A stretch of DNA of 42,438 nt from positions 1 through 42,438 of the forward strand of contig JAQVGO010000011.1 in NCBI GenBank assembly GCA_028696715.1, given 5' to 3'. Made by a program: the position numbers and the translations under genes. The DNA is from Bacteroidales bacterium. GTDB lineage: Bacteria; Bacteroidota; Bacteroidia; Bacteroidales; F082. Numbering within the stretch: position 1 is the stretch's first letter; every line of letters starts with the position of its first letter. The notes beneath the pieces were generated by a model. That model saw only the letters and a program-made list of their open reading frames with translations, had not been told where the DNA came from and searched no databases. Below, piece after piece: positions 1 to 7,611 of this stretch.

Positions 1-2
1 AA

Positions 3-386
3 GCTTGCTATACTGATTTTCCTAAGGCACGCATTAAAACCTTTGAATCGCCCGATTTTCAGCTTATTGTGAACCGACATAAAACCATAGGCTTAGAGGT
101 TGTAAGGTATGTAACTGATCCTGAACTGATTGATGATTCCGATTACAGTCGGTTTGAGCCAGAGCGAATTCAGGAACTGATTGCAAAAAAGGAGCAGAAA
201 TCATTGATTTATAAGCGGATGCGGTATTTTGAATTGTGGCTTTTGATTGTAAGTGGTTCTAATCCGCTGGAACCTGTTTTGTTGCATCCCGAAAGTCTTG
301 ATACCTCAGTATTTGACTCCTCATTTTTCGATAAGATTTTCTATCTGGATATGCGTCGAAACAGGCTCTATCAGCTCCAAAAGTGA
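3..386 (+). CDS. Unknown protein, 5' end missing
   Basis: The frame is open from the left edge (first full codon at base 3) to a TGA at 384-386, so this is the C-terminal part, about 127 residues, of a longer protein. A GTG at 69 could be read as a start, but the open frame continues upstream of it with ordinary codon use, so I take the gene as truncated by the window edge. The visible part is mixed charged and hydrophobic, with no signal peptide or membrane segment, and ends in an aromatic, basic stretch (FYLDMRRNRLYQLQK). I do not recognise the family. A hairpin at 399-414 follows the stop. Confidence 0.6.
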   Translation, partial: ACYTDFPKARIKTFESPDFQLIVNRHKTIGLEVVRYVTDPELIDDSDYSRFEPERIQELIAKKEQKSLIYKRMRYFELWLLIVSGSNPLEPVLLHPESLDTSVFDSSFFDKIFYLDMRRNRLYQLQK

Positions 387-398
387 ATAATCCGGTTG

Positions 399-427
399 AT
401 TACCTTAGGGTAATACGATTTTTACCT
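399..427 (+). terminator. Possible weak terminator after the truncated gene
   Basis: ATTACC (399-404) and GGTAAT (409-414) form a perfect 6-bp stem with a TTAG loop, followed by a short T-rich stretch. The stem is short and the T-run is weak, so this is only plausible. The rest of 388-633 holds nothing I can assign firmly; a possible minus-strand fragment at 422-553 is described among the findings. Confidence 0.3.
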
Positions 428-633
428 TAGCCATTTCCCTTTATCCTGCCAGTAGTTTTGCTTCATCAAAGCCTTCAATATAAGGTCAGACGGTAGCGGA
501 ACAAACATCACTTTGAAAAAGCAATCAGATGACTTTATTGCAGGTTTCGGCCACTAACAGACAATTGTCCGTTATGGTTTGCGGAAGCCGAAAAGCATAA
601 AGAGTAGGCATAGAATTTACAACCAGATGTATT

Positions 634-1158
634 ATGAGAAAAGTTTTATTTGTTTTAGCGTTTGCCCTAATTGGGTTTAACTACAGTGCTCAGGCACAAT
701 TTGAAAAAGGGCAGGTTGATGCCAATATCGGTATTGGTCTGGGAGCCACATTTGCCACAGGAACGCTGGATTTGCCTCCAGTTTCGCTCGCACTTGATTT
801 TGGTGTTAGTGATAACCTTAGCATCGGTGCATACCTTGGTTATTCTGCCTCAAAAGAGGATTTTTCGGGATTTGGCTATTCCTGGAAATATACCTATATG
901 ATTGCAGGTGCCCGCGGTGCTTATCATTTCGATCTTGCTGATCAACTTGATACTTATGCCGGTGTGATGTTGGGTTATAATATCGCCAGCGTTAAATACG
1001 ATGGTCCGGGTGCTTCACCTGCATCTCCAAAAGCAGGTGGTATAGCTTATGCAGGCTTTGCTGGTGCCAGGTATCATTTTGGCGACACCTTTGGTGTTTA
1101 TGCCGAACTGGGTTACGGGATTGCACTGCTGAATGCAGGTCTCACACTCAAGTTCTAA
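634..1158 (+). CDS. Small outer-membrane beta-barrel protein
   Basis: This 174-residue protein begins with a clear signal peptide (MRKVLFVLAFALIGF..., cut after SAQAQ near residue 21). The mature part alternates hydrophobic and polar residues, is rich in Gly, Ala and Tyr, and ends in a Leu-Lys-Phe strand, as in 8-stranded barrels of the OmpA/OmpW-like 'outer membrane protein beta-barrel' group. Repeated patterns such as LGYSASKEDFSGFGYSW, GVMLGYNIA and YAELGYGIALL look like barrel strands. It should sit in the outer membrane; no ligand or partner can be inferred. It stands alone, converges on crtZ, and its terminator hairpin runs into the crtZ stop codon. The overlapping open frame at 671-901 is a shadow. 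Confidence 0.75.
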   Translation: MRKVLFVLAFALIGFNYSAQAQFEKGQVDANIGIGLGATFATGTLDLPPVSLALDFGVSDNLSIGAYLGYSASKEDFSGFGYSWKYTYMIAGARGAYHFDLADQLDTYAGVMLGYNIASVKYDGPGASPASPKAGGIAYAGFAGARYHFGDTFGVYAELGYGIALLNAGLTLKF

Positions 1159-1182
1159 ATATAAGAACTGTATGCCTAACAG

Positions 1183-1216
1183 GCCTGATCTTGTTTACGC
1201 AGGGTCAGGCTTTTTT
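1183..1216 (+). terminator. Terminator of the outer-membrane barrel gene
   Basis: GCCTGATC (1183-1190) pairs with GGTCAGGC (1203-1210), with one G-U pair, and is followed by six T. It acts for the plus-strand gene. Its loop contains the stop codon of crtZ on the other strand (1195-1197). A second hairpin just before it (AGTTCT 1151-1156 with AGAACT 1164-1169) spans the barrel gene's own stop codon. Confidence 0.6.
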
Positions 1217-1665
1217 GTTTTTTGCCATTCTTGTTGATAGTATTTCCAGGGTGCGACCAAAAAACCATAATTATAATGTGCATGTGGCTTATGATGATCG
1301 AGATGGGCTGTGATGGTTGCTCTCAGATAACGGTTGCTTAATCTTTGAAACAGCGGTAGGCGGCCATGTACAAAAATATCATGAAAAAGAAAGTAAGCCA
1401 GGCCATAAAGTGCAATTCCCAATCCAAGGTAGAATTTCCAATCGAAGCCACCTTGAGTGCCGGATACGATTAACAGAAAACTGGGAATAGCAAAAATCAC
1501 TGCAAAAAGATCGTTCCATTCAAACTTTCGGCCATCACGAATATGGTGGTCTTTGTGAAGGATCCACAAAAAACCATGCATCACATATTTGTGTGTGAAC
1601 CAGGCTATAAACTCCATAAACAGGAAGGCCCCAAGAATCAGTGCAGCAGCCAAAATCCAGCTCAT
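1195..1665 (-). CDS. crtZ: Beta-carotene hydroxylase, CrtZ type
   Basis: CrtZ is a membrane di-iron hydroxylase that adds hydroxyl groups to the beta-ionone rings of carotenoids, giving zeaxanthin-type products. The 156-residue protein has the complete histidine set of the fatty-acid hydroxylase superfamily: H25-x4-H30, H37-x2-H40-H41, H95-x4-H100 and H121-x2-H124-H125. Hydrophobic segments lie at about 3-23 and 53-92, as usual for this short bacterial family. The gene is last in the crtI-crtB-unknown-idi-crtZ run, with one base between it and idi, so it is surely cotranscribed. CrtZ needs cyclic carotenoids, yet no lycopene cyclase lies in the window. Family assignment is strong; ring specificity is inferred from the family. 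Confidence 0.88.
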   Translation of the reverse strand: MSWILAAALILGAFLFMEFIAWFTHKYVMHGFLWILHKDHHIRDGRKFEWNDLFAVIFAIPSFLLIVSGTQGGFDWKFYLGLGIALYGLAYFLFHDIFVHGRLPLFQRLSNRYLRATITAHLDHHKPHAHYNYGFLVAPWKYYQQEWQKTKKPDPA

Positions 1666-1666
1666 A

Positions 1667-2194
1667 TCATTTTGTTTTTAGGTTTTTCAGATGAGCATCC
1701 ACTTCATCAAAGGCAATGCGAAACCATGCGGTATATTTTTCGGGATGATTAGCGATGTCTGCGCTTATTTCGCTCATTGTAGCATACCTCCAACTGGCTA
1801 CTTCGCCGGGATTAATTACAGGAAGCTCATCAGAATGACCAATAAAAACATGATCAAACTCGTGTTCTGTAAGGCCCTGGCCAACATCAGCCTTGTAGAT
1901 AAACGAAAAGGCATGATTTATCTCGCATTGCATACCCATTTCTTCTTTCAATCTCCTGCTGGTTGCAGCTTCCAGACTTTCATTTTCGCGTGGATGCGAG
2001 CAACAGGTGTTGGTCCATAATCCTGGGGTATGATATTTCGATAGTGCCCTCTGCTGAAGCAAAAGCTCATTTTTATTGTTAAAAATAAAGATAGAGAAAG
2101 CGCGGTGCAGGACGCCTTTTTCGTGCGCTTCCATTTTCTCCATCAATCCCTGAGGTTCGTCTTTGGTGTTAACTAAAACAACTTGTTCTTCCAT
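1667..2194 (-). CDS. idi: Isopentenyl-diphosphate delta-isomerase, type I
   Basis: The enzyme interconverts isopentenyl and dimethylallyl diphosphate, balancing precursors for carotenoid synthesis in the cytosol. The 175-residue protein is a Nudix-fold type I isomerase. The catalytic cysteine motif is TNTCCSHP (residues 61-68, Cys65 at the position of the E. coli active-site Cys in NSVCGHP). Glu110 and Glu112 in EHEFDHVF match the E. coli E-N-E acid pair, and the Nudix-like helix SRRLKEEMG (79-87) is present. Two bases separate it from the upstream unknown gene and one from crtZ. An idi within a carotenoid operon fits a role in supplying flux to phytoene. Confidence 0.93.
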   Translation of the reverse strand: MEEQVVLVNTKDEPQGLMEKMEAHEKGVLHRAFSIFIFNNKNELLLQQRALSKYHTPGLWTNTCCSHPRENESLEAATSRRLKEEMGMQCEINHAFSFIYKADVGQGLTEHEFDHVFIGHSDELPVINPGEVASWRYATMSEISADIANHPEKYTAWFRIAFDEVDAHLKNLKTK

Positions 2195-2196
2195 AA

Positions 2197-2721
2197 TTAT
2201 TCTGTTTCTGCATTTAACATTTCTTGCAGCAAAGCAATTTGACGAGCTGTGATTTGACTTGACTGTATTAAAAAGCTGAGGATGTTTTTTCTTAACAAAG
2301 CATTGTCAAATAGGGTTTTATCCCGGGATAAAACATGCATCAAATAGGCTAAATCTTTTTCTACGGCATCGGTGTAACCCAAAAATGCCGGTGCCCTGGA
2401 TTGTATGCTATACCGGATGAATCTGATTTCTGCATCGAGCGAATCCTGCCTGATGGCTTGTTCTATCTTATTCTTTCCCTGATTAAAACGTTTTAACTTG
2501 CTTAAAGGGAAAACGGCACAGCTGGCCGAACTAGCTTCGGCTGCACCTTCGTAAGCTAATAAAACAGCCGTCTTTTTTGTGTTTTGCTGCAATATTTCAA
2601 AAAGCTCTTCCGATACACATCCGGGCTGATCAAGCCTGAAATATAATTTTCTGGCTTCATTCAGTAGTTCGGACTGTTCCGTTGGTAAAACTAAGAAAAT
2701 AATTGCAAGAAAATGGATCAT
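2197..2721 (-). CDS. Unknown helical protein inside the carotenoid operon
   Basis: This 174-residue protein starts with a short hydrophobic stretch (MIHFLAIIFLVLP) that could be a signal peptide or anchor. The rest looks mostly helical. A central block, DSLDAEIRFIRYSIQSRAPA followed by FLGYTD, reads like a TPR-like helix pair, and the C-terminus is an amphipathic helix. I see no catalytic motif. It lies one base after crtB and two bases before idi, so it is translated with the pathway. A scaffold or periplasmic helper for pigment assembly is possible, but that is context-based inference. It is too short and unlike in composition to be a lycopene cyclase: those of the CrtY type carry a FAD motif and those of the CrtYcd type several membrane helices. 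Confidence 0.65.
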   Translation of the reverse strand: MIHFLAIIFLVLPTEQSELLNEARKLYFRLDQPGCVSEELFEILQQNTKKTAVLLAYEGAAEASSASCAVFPLSKLKRFNQGKNKIEQAIRQDSLDAEIRFIRYSIQSRAPAFLGYTDAVEKDLAYLMHVLSRDKTLFDNALLRKNILSFLIQSSQITARQIALLQEMLNAETE

Positions 2722-2722
2722 T

Positions 2723-3562
2723 TTAAAGCAGGTTTAACCGGTAGCGTAAATATGAGCTTAACAACATGCCGTATTTTACAGGGTTTGGAACTCTGATTCG
2801 CTTATATCCAATTAATTTATTCGATTGTATTCGTTTGATTTTTTTAAATAAACTATGGTAATAAACGTAAGCTACATACACCCCATAACGTACGCCAGCC
2901 GGAAGTTTGCGAATGCCAGCCAAACCATCCTGAAAATCTTTTTCGATGTCGTTTTCAATATTTTCTTTTGCCTGCTGGCTAAAATTGTTTAGGTCGAGCT
3001 TAGGAAAATAGGTGCGCCCCAGATGAAGTTGATCTGTTTGTAAATCGCGTAAAAAATTGATTTTCTGGAAGGCTGAACCCAAACGCATCGCTGGTGTTTT
3101 TAATTCCTGATACATGCGTTCATCGCCATAGGCAAAAACGCGCAAACACATTAACCCAACTACCTCAGCCGAGCCAAGAATATATTCCTCAAACAGCTGC
3201 TGGTCATACTCCAATTCGTCAAGATCCATTTCCATGCTTTTCAAAAAACGATCGATGAGTGGCCATTCAATTTTGTATTTATGAACCGTTTCCTGAAAAC
3301 TATGCAAAATGGGGTTTAAACTGATTTTGCGTTCCAGAGCCAACAAGGTATCTCTTCTGAATTCTTCGAGCAGACTTTTCTTGTTGTAGGCATGGAACGA
3401 ATCAACAATTTCATCAGCCAGCCTCACAAAGCCATAGATGGCATATATCGGATCGTGATACTTTTGATTGAAAAGTCTGATTCCCAACGAAAATGATGTG
3501 CTGTAAGTTCGAGTAGTAATTTTACTCGTTTTTCTTGAAATCTGATCGTAGAGTGCTTTCAT
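2723..3562 (-). CDS. crtB: Phytoene synthase
   Basis: CrtB condenses two geranylgeranyl diphosphates head to head to give phytoene, the first committed step of carotenoid synthesis. The 279-residue protein belongs to the squalene/phytoene synthase family. The two Asp-rich, magnesium-binding motifs are present: DEIVDS at 50-55, and NFLRDLQTD at 169-177, where most members read N-x-x-R-D-x-x-E-D. YAIYGFVRLAD just before the first motif is also typical. Length matches the short Bacteroidetes members. It follows crtI by 15 bases and precedes the unknown gene by one base. Confidence 0.93.
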   Translation of the reverse strand: MKALYDQISRKTSKITTRTYSTSFSLGIRLFNQKYHDPIYAIYGFVRLADEIVDSFHAYNKKSLLEEFRRDTLLALERKISLNPILHSFQETVHKYKIEWPLIDRFLKSMEMDLDELEYDQQLFEEYILGSAEVVGLMCLRVFAYGDERMYQELKTPAMRLGSAFQKINFLRDLQTDQLHLGRTYFPKLDLNNFSQQAKENIENDIEKDFQDGLAGIRKLPAGVRYGVYVAYVYYHSLFKKIKRIQSNKLIGYKRIRVPNPVKYGMLLSSYLRYRLNLL

Positions 3563-3577
3563 ATTTTTGTGATTGGT

Positions 3578-5053
3578 TTATTGTTTTTGCTCCTTTTTCA
3601 CAAGCTGTCCGGCAGCTACCTGACCCGAAATGATCGCAGGTGGCACACCGGGCCCGGGAATGGTTAACTGACCAGTAAACAACAGGTTAGTTACTGCTTT
3701 ATTAAACATGGATGGCTTCAGAATAGCCGTTTGTTTCAGAGTGTTTGCCAGTCCGTAGGCATTGCCGTTGTAGGCATAATAATCATGCGCAAAATCCCTG
3801 TTCGAATACATGCGCTTGAAACTAATATCTGCTTTGAAATTTATGCCTAGCGTATCTTCAATGCGCTGCACCGAAAAATCAAAATAATGATTTCTAACAT
3901 CGTCAGTATCTTGCAGTCCCGGAGCAACAGGTATTAAAATGAAAAGGTTTTCCTTGCCCGAAGGAGCTGTTGATAGATCGGTTTTTGAAGTGCAGCTCAA
4001 ATACACCGAGGGATTTTGTGGCCACTGGGGTTGTTCGTAAATCTGTTGGGCATGTTTTTCAAAATCTTTGTTGAAAATGAGCGTATGATGTTGCATATTA
4101 TCCAACTTTTTGTCGATGCCCAAAAAATAGATGAGCGAAGATGGCGACATGGTGCGCGACTGCCAATAGGCTGGTGAATAGTTGCGATATTTTTCGGGAA
4201 GAATTTTTTGTTCGATGTGGTGATAATCTGCACTGGCTATCACATAATCAGCCTGATAGGTGCCTTTGTTGGTCACGACTGATTTAATTTTATTATCCTC
4301 AAAATCAAAGCTTTTTACTTCTTCATCAAAGCGAAAACGCACACCTTGTTGTTCTGCCAGTTTTTGAAAACCTTCGACAACTTTATACATTCCTCCCTCC
4401 GGATACCAGGTGCCCAACATCATATCTCCGTAATTCATCAAACTATAAAGTGCCGGAGTTTTTTGAGCAGTTGCTCCCAGAAACAAGATTGGAAACTCAA
4501 GGATGCGCAATAGTTTTGGGTGCTTAAAATATCTTCTGATATAGCCGTGAAAGGAGGTGAGAATATGCATGCGCAGGCTCGATCTGATAATTTCCCAATC
4601 AGCAAATTCCAGTAAACTTTTTGAAGGTTTATAGACAAGTTTTTTGATGCCAATTTCATATTTAAAGGCAGCTTCCTCCAGAAACTTTTTAAGTTTATTT
4701 CCACTTCCGGATTCAAGACTTTCAAAGAGTTGATAAAGCTTTAGCGGGTCGGCCGGTAAGTCTATCTTGTCGCCAGGGCCAAAATAGATGGTGTACGAAG
4801 GATCCAGTCGTTTAAGTTTGTAATAGTCAGAAACTTTTTTGCCAAAAAGCTCAAAATATCTTTCGAATACATCCGGCATCCAATACCAGCTTGGTCCCAT
4901 ATCGAACGTAAAGCCTGCCTCGCTGAACATTCTGGCTCTGCCTCCTGCCATATCGAGTTTTTCGATCACTTCCACTTCAAACCCGTCTCTGGCCAGCAGG
5001 GCAGCAGATGAAAGTCCTGAGAAACCAGCCCCAATGACTATTACTTTTTTCAT
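3578..5053 (-). CDS. crtI: Phytoene desaturase, CrtI type
   Basis: CrtI is a FAD-dependent desaturase that introduces conjugated double bases-to-bonds steps converting phytoene towards lycopene. The 491-residue protein begins with the Rossmann dinucleotide motif GAGFSG (8-13) and ends with the family signature around FTGQLTIPGPGVPPAIISGQ, which closes the FAD site. Length and architecture fit CrtI rather than plant-type Pds. It is the first gene of the operon, with a long AT-rich leader in the divergent region 5054-5253. A CrtN or CrtD-type desaturase has the same fold, but the adjacent crtB makes phytoene the expected substrate. Confidence 0.92.
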   Translation of the reverse strand: MKKVIVIGAGFSGLSSAALLARDGFEVEVIEKLDMAGGRARMFSEAGFTFDMGPSWYWMPDVFERYFELFGKKVSDYYKLKRLDPSYTIYFGPGDKIDLPADPLKLYQLFESLESGSGNKLKKFLEEAAFKYEIGIKKLVYKPSKSLLEFADWEIIRSSLRMHILTSFHGYIRRYFKHPKLLRILEFPILFLGATAQKTPALYSLMNYGDMMLGTWYPEGGMYKVVEGFQKLAEQQGVRFRFDEEVKSFDFEDNKIKSVVTNKGTYQADYVIASADYHHIEQKILPEKYRNYSPAYWQSRTMSPSSLIYFLGIDKKLDNMQHHTLIFNKDFEKHAQQIYEQPQWPQNPSVYLSCTSKTDLSTAPSGKENLFILIPVAPGLQDTDDVRNHYFDFSVQRIEDTLGINFKADISFKRMYSNRDFAHDYYAYNGNAYGLANTLKQTAILKPSMFNKAVTNLLFTGQLTIPGPGVPPAIISGQVAAGQLVKKEQKQ

Positions 5054-5088
5054 GAGATAATGTTTAATGAAAAACTAAAAAAGTTAAA

Positions 5089-5096
5089 CAAAAATA
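5089..5096 (-). promoter_or_regulatory. crtI: Candidate -7 box for the carotenoid operon
   Basis: On the minus strand this reads TATTTTTG, a match to the Bacteroidetes -7 consensus TAnnTTTG, 35 bases upstream of the crtI ATG. No clear TTG lies at the expected -33 distance, so the call is tentative. Confidence 0.35.
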
Positions 5097-5167
5097 GTTC
5101 TGTTTTGTTCGGAAATCGGAAGAAAAATTTTAAATTATAGACAAAGTAAATATCGGTTATTTTTTCC

Positions 5168-5198
5168 TTGTTTTTGAAGTTTCTATATAATATATTTG
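5168..5198 (+). promoter_or_regulatory. Bacteroidetes-type promoter of the thioredoxin-fold gene
   Basis: TTG at 5168-5170 and TATATTTG at 5191-5198 are separated by exactly 20 bases, matching the -33/-7 elements of Bacteroidetes primary-sigma promoters. Transcription would begin near 5205, giving a leader of about 50 bases. The leader contains a purine-rich AAAAAAGGAAAAC just before the ATG at 5254. Confidence 0.65.
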
Positions 5199-5253
5199 TC
5201 AGGTTATCAACCACAGACCAAAGCTGTTTTCCTCCTCAAAAAAAAAGGAAAAC

Positions 5254-5778
5254 ATGAAGCATTTAGTTATTTTACTGGCAGGATTGTTTGCAATGGCATT
5301 ATTATCTGCCCAGGAGAGGAAAATGGACTTGTCAGGTTTTTTGCTTCGCGATGCAAACGGGAAGCAGCATGAAATGTCGGTTTTATTAAAATCGCACAAG
5401 CTGAGTTTACTTGTGTTTTGGAAACTTGATGACGGCAAATCGTGTACCCTGCTTAATGAATTGTACGAAGCTGCCACGGAAACACTTCAGGGGATTGATT
5501 TCCAGTTAATAACAATTGCCGAAACATCTGCTTCAATGGCGCAGCTTGAGCAAAATTATGTGCTGGCCAATGCACCAGAGGCGTTTTGTCTTTCGGATGT
5601 AAATGGTGACTTAAGAAGACATCTCGCCATTACAGAACTCCCTTACACCCTCTTATTTGATTCCAATTCCCAATTGATATGCAGCCAGCGCGGGTATTGT
5701 GTTGACGCCAGCGATCAGCTTTGCGATAAAGTTCGTTCCTGCCTGATAAAAATGGATCAGGCTATCATAAAACCTTAA
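5254..5778 (+). CDS. Secreted thioredoxin-fold protein lacking CxxC
   Basis: The 174-residue protein has a signal peptide (MKHLVILLAGLFAMALLSAQ, cut near 20) and then a TlpA/redoxin-like fold. The strand LSLLVFWKLDDGKSC (50-64) sits where thioredoxins have FWxxWCxxC, and ELPYTLLFDSNSQL supplies the usual cis-Pro and following beta strands. Only the second cysteine position (Cys64) is kept; the first is replaced by an Asp/Gly stretch. Other cysteines lie nearer the C-terminus (in EAFCLSD, LICSQRGYC and QLCDKVRSC). It may be a periplasmic redox or binding protein with altered chemistry, or a redox-inactive scaffold. It has its own promoter and its own leader. Confidence 0.7.
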   Translation: MKHLVILLAGLFAMALLSAQERKMDLSGFLLRDANGKQHEMSVLLKSHKLSLLVFWKLDDGKSCTLLNELYEAATETLQGIDFQLITIAETSASMAQLEQNYVLANAPEAFCLSDVNGDLRRHLAITELPYTLLFDSNSQLICSQRGYCVDASDQLCDKVRSCLIKMDQAIIKP

Positions 5779-5798
5779 GAAGCAGAAGGTTTTTCGAT

Positions 5799-5806
5799 TA
5801 TATTTG
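5799..5806 (+). promoter_or_regulatory. -7 box of the antiporter gene; decides its start
   Basis: TATATTTG matches TAnnTTTG perfectly. It overlaps a TTG codon at 5804 that could extend the antiporter reading frame; if the box is used, transcription starts near 5813 and that TTG is not in the mRNA. No good TTG is seen 20 bases upstream. Confidence 0.5.
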
Positions 5807-5872
5807 CCTGCTAAAGTTGGTAATTCAGGCTTTTTGGATTTTGCCTGGTTTTATGGATTAATTCAAGCATTG

Positions 5873-7267
5873 ATGAATATAGCTGTTACAGTTGTTGGTG
5901 TGGGATTGCTGGTTTTTTTGGCACATGTTTTTGCCGAAGTGTTTAGCCGCAAGCGTGTTCCGGATGTTTTATTGCTTATTATTATTGGCCTGGCCATAGG
6001 CCCGCTGTTGGGAATAGTATCGCCTGATCATTTAGGATTGGTAGGACCTGTGTTTACTACCATTACGCTGGTTACCATTTTATTTGAAGGAGGAACTGAG
6101 CTTAAATTTGATACCTTAAGGAACTCATTGCGTGGAACCTCACTGCTTACATTTCTCAATTTTTTTGCTACCTTGATCGTGGTAGGATTGCTGTCGTGGC
6201 TTTTTCTTGATTTGGAGCCTATTGTGGCATTTATGCTGGGGGCTATCATTGGTGGCACATCATCAGCAGTGGTCATTCCGCTTGTGCGTCAATTAAATAT
6301 TTCCAGCAACAGCCGGACGATTCTAATCCTCGAATCTGCTTTTAGTGATGTGTTATGTATTGTTTTTGCCCTGGCTTTTATTGAGGCAGCGCAATTAGGC
6401 GAAATACAAGTTGGAACTACCATTGGTCAGATTCTGGCCAGTTTTATTCTGGCCTCCATCATGGGATTGATTGGTGCTTTCTTTTGGTCAGTAATTCTGC
6501 ATAGAGTCAGAAATATTAAAAACTCCATTTTCACTACTCCTGCTTTTGTTTTCATTATTTATGGTATAAGTGAATTATTGGGTTATAGTGGTGCCATTAG
6601 TGCCCTGGCTTTTGGTATCGGACTGGCCAATACCGATCTTATTAAAGGTACTGCACTTAGCAGGTATTTTACTAAGGAACCCGATTCGCTTAACGAAACT
6701 GAGCGGATACTTTTTGGAGAAGCTGTGTTTTTGTTGAAAACATTTTTCTTTGTATATATAGGGGTATCAATGCAGCTGTCTGAATGGGTTCCAATTCTAA
6801 TCGGATTTGTCATCACACTGATATTGTTTGCATTACGAATTCCGGTTGTGAGGGCATCAATGCCAATTTCTGATGCCAACAACACCAATCAGGACTTGAT
6901 ATTTATGTCAACGATAGTTCCAAAAGGGCTTGCTGCTGCTGTGTTGGCTACCATTCCGATGCAACAGGGAATTGTGGGTGGAGAGTTGATCAAAGACATC
7001 GTTTTTTCAGTAATTCTATTCAGCATTGTTTTCACCTCTGTGTTAATCCCTTTGATAGAAAAATCCACGGGAATGCAAGCTTTTTATACCAATTCGCTCA
7101 ACTTTAATATGTGGATCAGAGAGCAGATACAGAATTTTCAGCAAAGAAGAGCCGAAAAGAAAGCCGGCAAAACTGGCTTAAAAGAAGACAAAACAGCGAA
7201 TGAAACAGGGGAGGAAAAACCCGGGGATAGTGCCGAAAAAAAAGATTCTGCAAATGAAGTTGTTTAG
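5873..7267 (+). CDS. Cation/proton antiporter, CPA family
   Basis: This is an inner-membrane exchanger, probably of Na+ or K+ for protons. From ATG 5873 it has 464 residues and about 12 hydrophobic segments. The core includes GAIIGGTSSAVVIPL and ESAFSDVLCIV, the unwound-helix region of NhaP/Kef-type antiporters. Asp159 is the expected ion-binding Asp, but the preceding residue is Ser158, where electroneutral antiporters usually have Asn and electrogenic ones Asp. After the last helix comes a roughly 50-residue hydrophilic tail of Lys, Glu and Ala. I chose ATG 5873 over the upstream TTG 5804 because a -7 promoter box covers that TTG and because 5873 starts directly at the first membrane helix. 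Confidence 0.82.
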   Translation: MNIAVTVVGVGLLVFLAHVFAEVFSRKRVPDVLLLIIIGLAIGPLLGIVSPDHLGLVGPVFTTITLVTILFEGGTELKFDTLRNSLRGTSLLTFLNFFATLIVVGLLSWLFLDLEPIVAFMLGAIIGGTSSAVVIPLVRQLNISSNSRTILILESAFSDVLCIVFALAFIEAAQLGEIQVGTTIGQILASFILASIMGLIGAFFWSVILHRVRNIKNSIFTTPAFVFIIYGISELLGYSGAISALAFGIGLANTDLIKGTALSRYFTKEPDSLNETERILFGEAVFLLKTFFFVYIGVSMQLSEWVPILIGFVITLILFALRIPVVRASMPISDANNTNQDLIFMSTIVPKGLAAAVLATIPMQQGIVGGELIKDIVFSVILFSIVFTSVLIPLIEKSTGMQAFYTNSLNFNMWIREQIQNFQQRRAEKKAGKTGLKEDKTANETGEEKPGDSAEKKDSANEVV

Positions 7268-7290
7268 TTCTAAAAATAGTTTTATTTTTG
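7260..7290 (+). promoter_or_regulatory. rpsO: Promoter of rpsO
   Basis: TTG at 7260-7262 and TATTTTTG at 7283-7290 are spaced by exactly 20 bases. The box is followed by CAGCC, as at the ffh promoter. The -33 TTG lies across the last codons of the antiporter gene. Transcription should begin near 7297. Confidence 0.7.
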
Positions 7291-7319
7291 CAGCCCAAAA
7301 AAATCGAAAAGAAGTAGTT

Positions 7320-7589
7320 ATGTATTTAACAGCTGAAAAGAAGACAGAAATTTTTAACGAGTACGGTAGCAAGGCTGCTGATACTGGTTCAGCAGAGGGT
7401 CAGATTGCTTTGTTTACCTTCCGTATTAAGCATCTTACCGAGCACATGAAAGAGAACAAAAAAGACCTGGCAACGATGCGATCACTCGTTCGTATGGTAG
7501 GTAAAAGAAGAAAGCTGCTCGATTATTTAAAGAAAAAAGATATTGAAAGATACCGCGAAATAATCAAAAAGCTGGGTATCAGAAAATAA
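7320..7589 (+). CDS. rpsO: 30S ribosomal protein S15
   Basis: S15 binds the central domain of 16S rRNA early in assembly of the small subunit. The 89-residue length and the sequence (MYLTAEKKTEIFNEYG..., DTGSAEGQIALFTFRI, HLTEHMKENKKD, LVRMVGKRRKLLDYLKKKD) are classic for the family. The open frame extends upstream to 7200, but S15 homology starts at ATG 7320, which lies just after a good promoter. It is followed by a strong terminator and then pnp, the widely conserved rpsO-pnp order. Confidence 0.97.
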   Translation: MYLTAEKKTEIFNEYGSKAADTGSAEGQIALFTFRIKHLTEHMKENKKDLATMRSLVRMVGKRRKLLDYLKKKDIERYREIIKKLGIRK

Positions 7590-7611
7590 TCCTGATCCTG
7601 TTGAAGGTCCG

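Noticed and set aside
1-6. HindIII site AAGCTT at the exact left edge
   Set aside because: It may be a cloning junction of a library insert rather than biology. It only shows that the first gene is cut there.
5804-5872. N-terminal extension of the antiporter from a TTG codon
   Set aside because: The TTG lies inside a TATATTTG -7 box, and the ATG at 5873 starts at the first membrane helix.
7200-7319. N-terminal extension of S15 from an upstream ATG
   Set aside because: It overlaps the antiporter end and the rpsO promoter; S15 family length and sequence begin at 7320.
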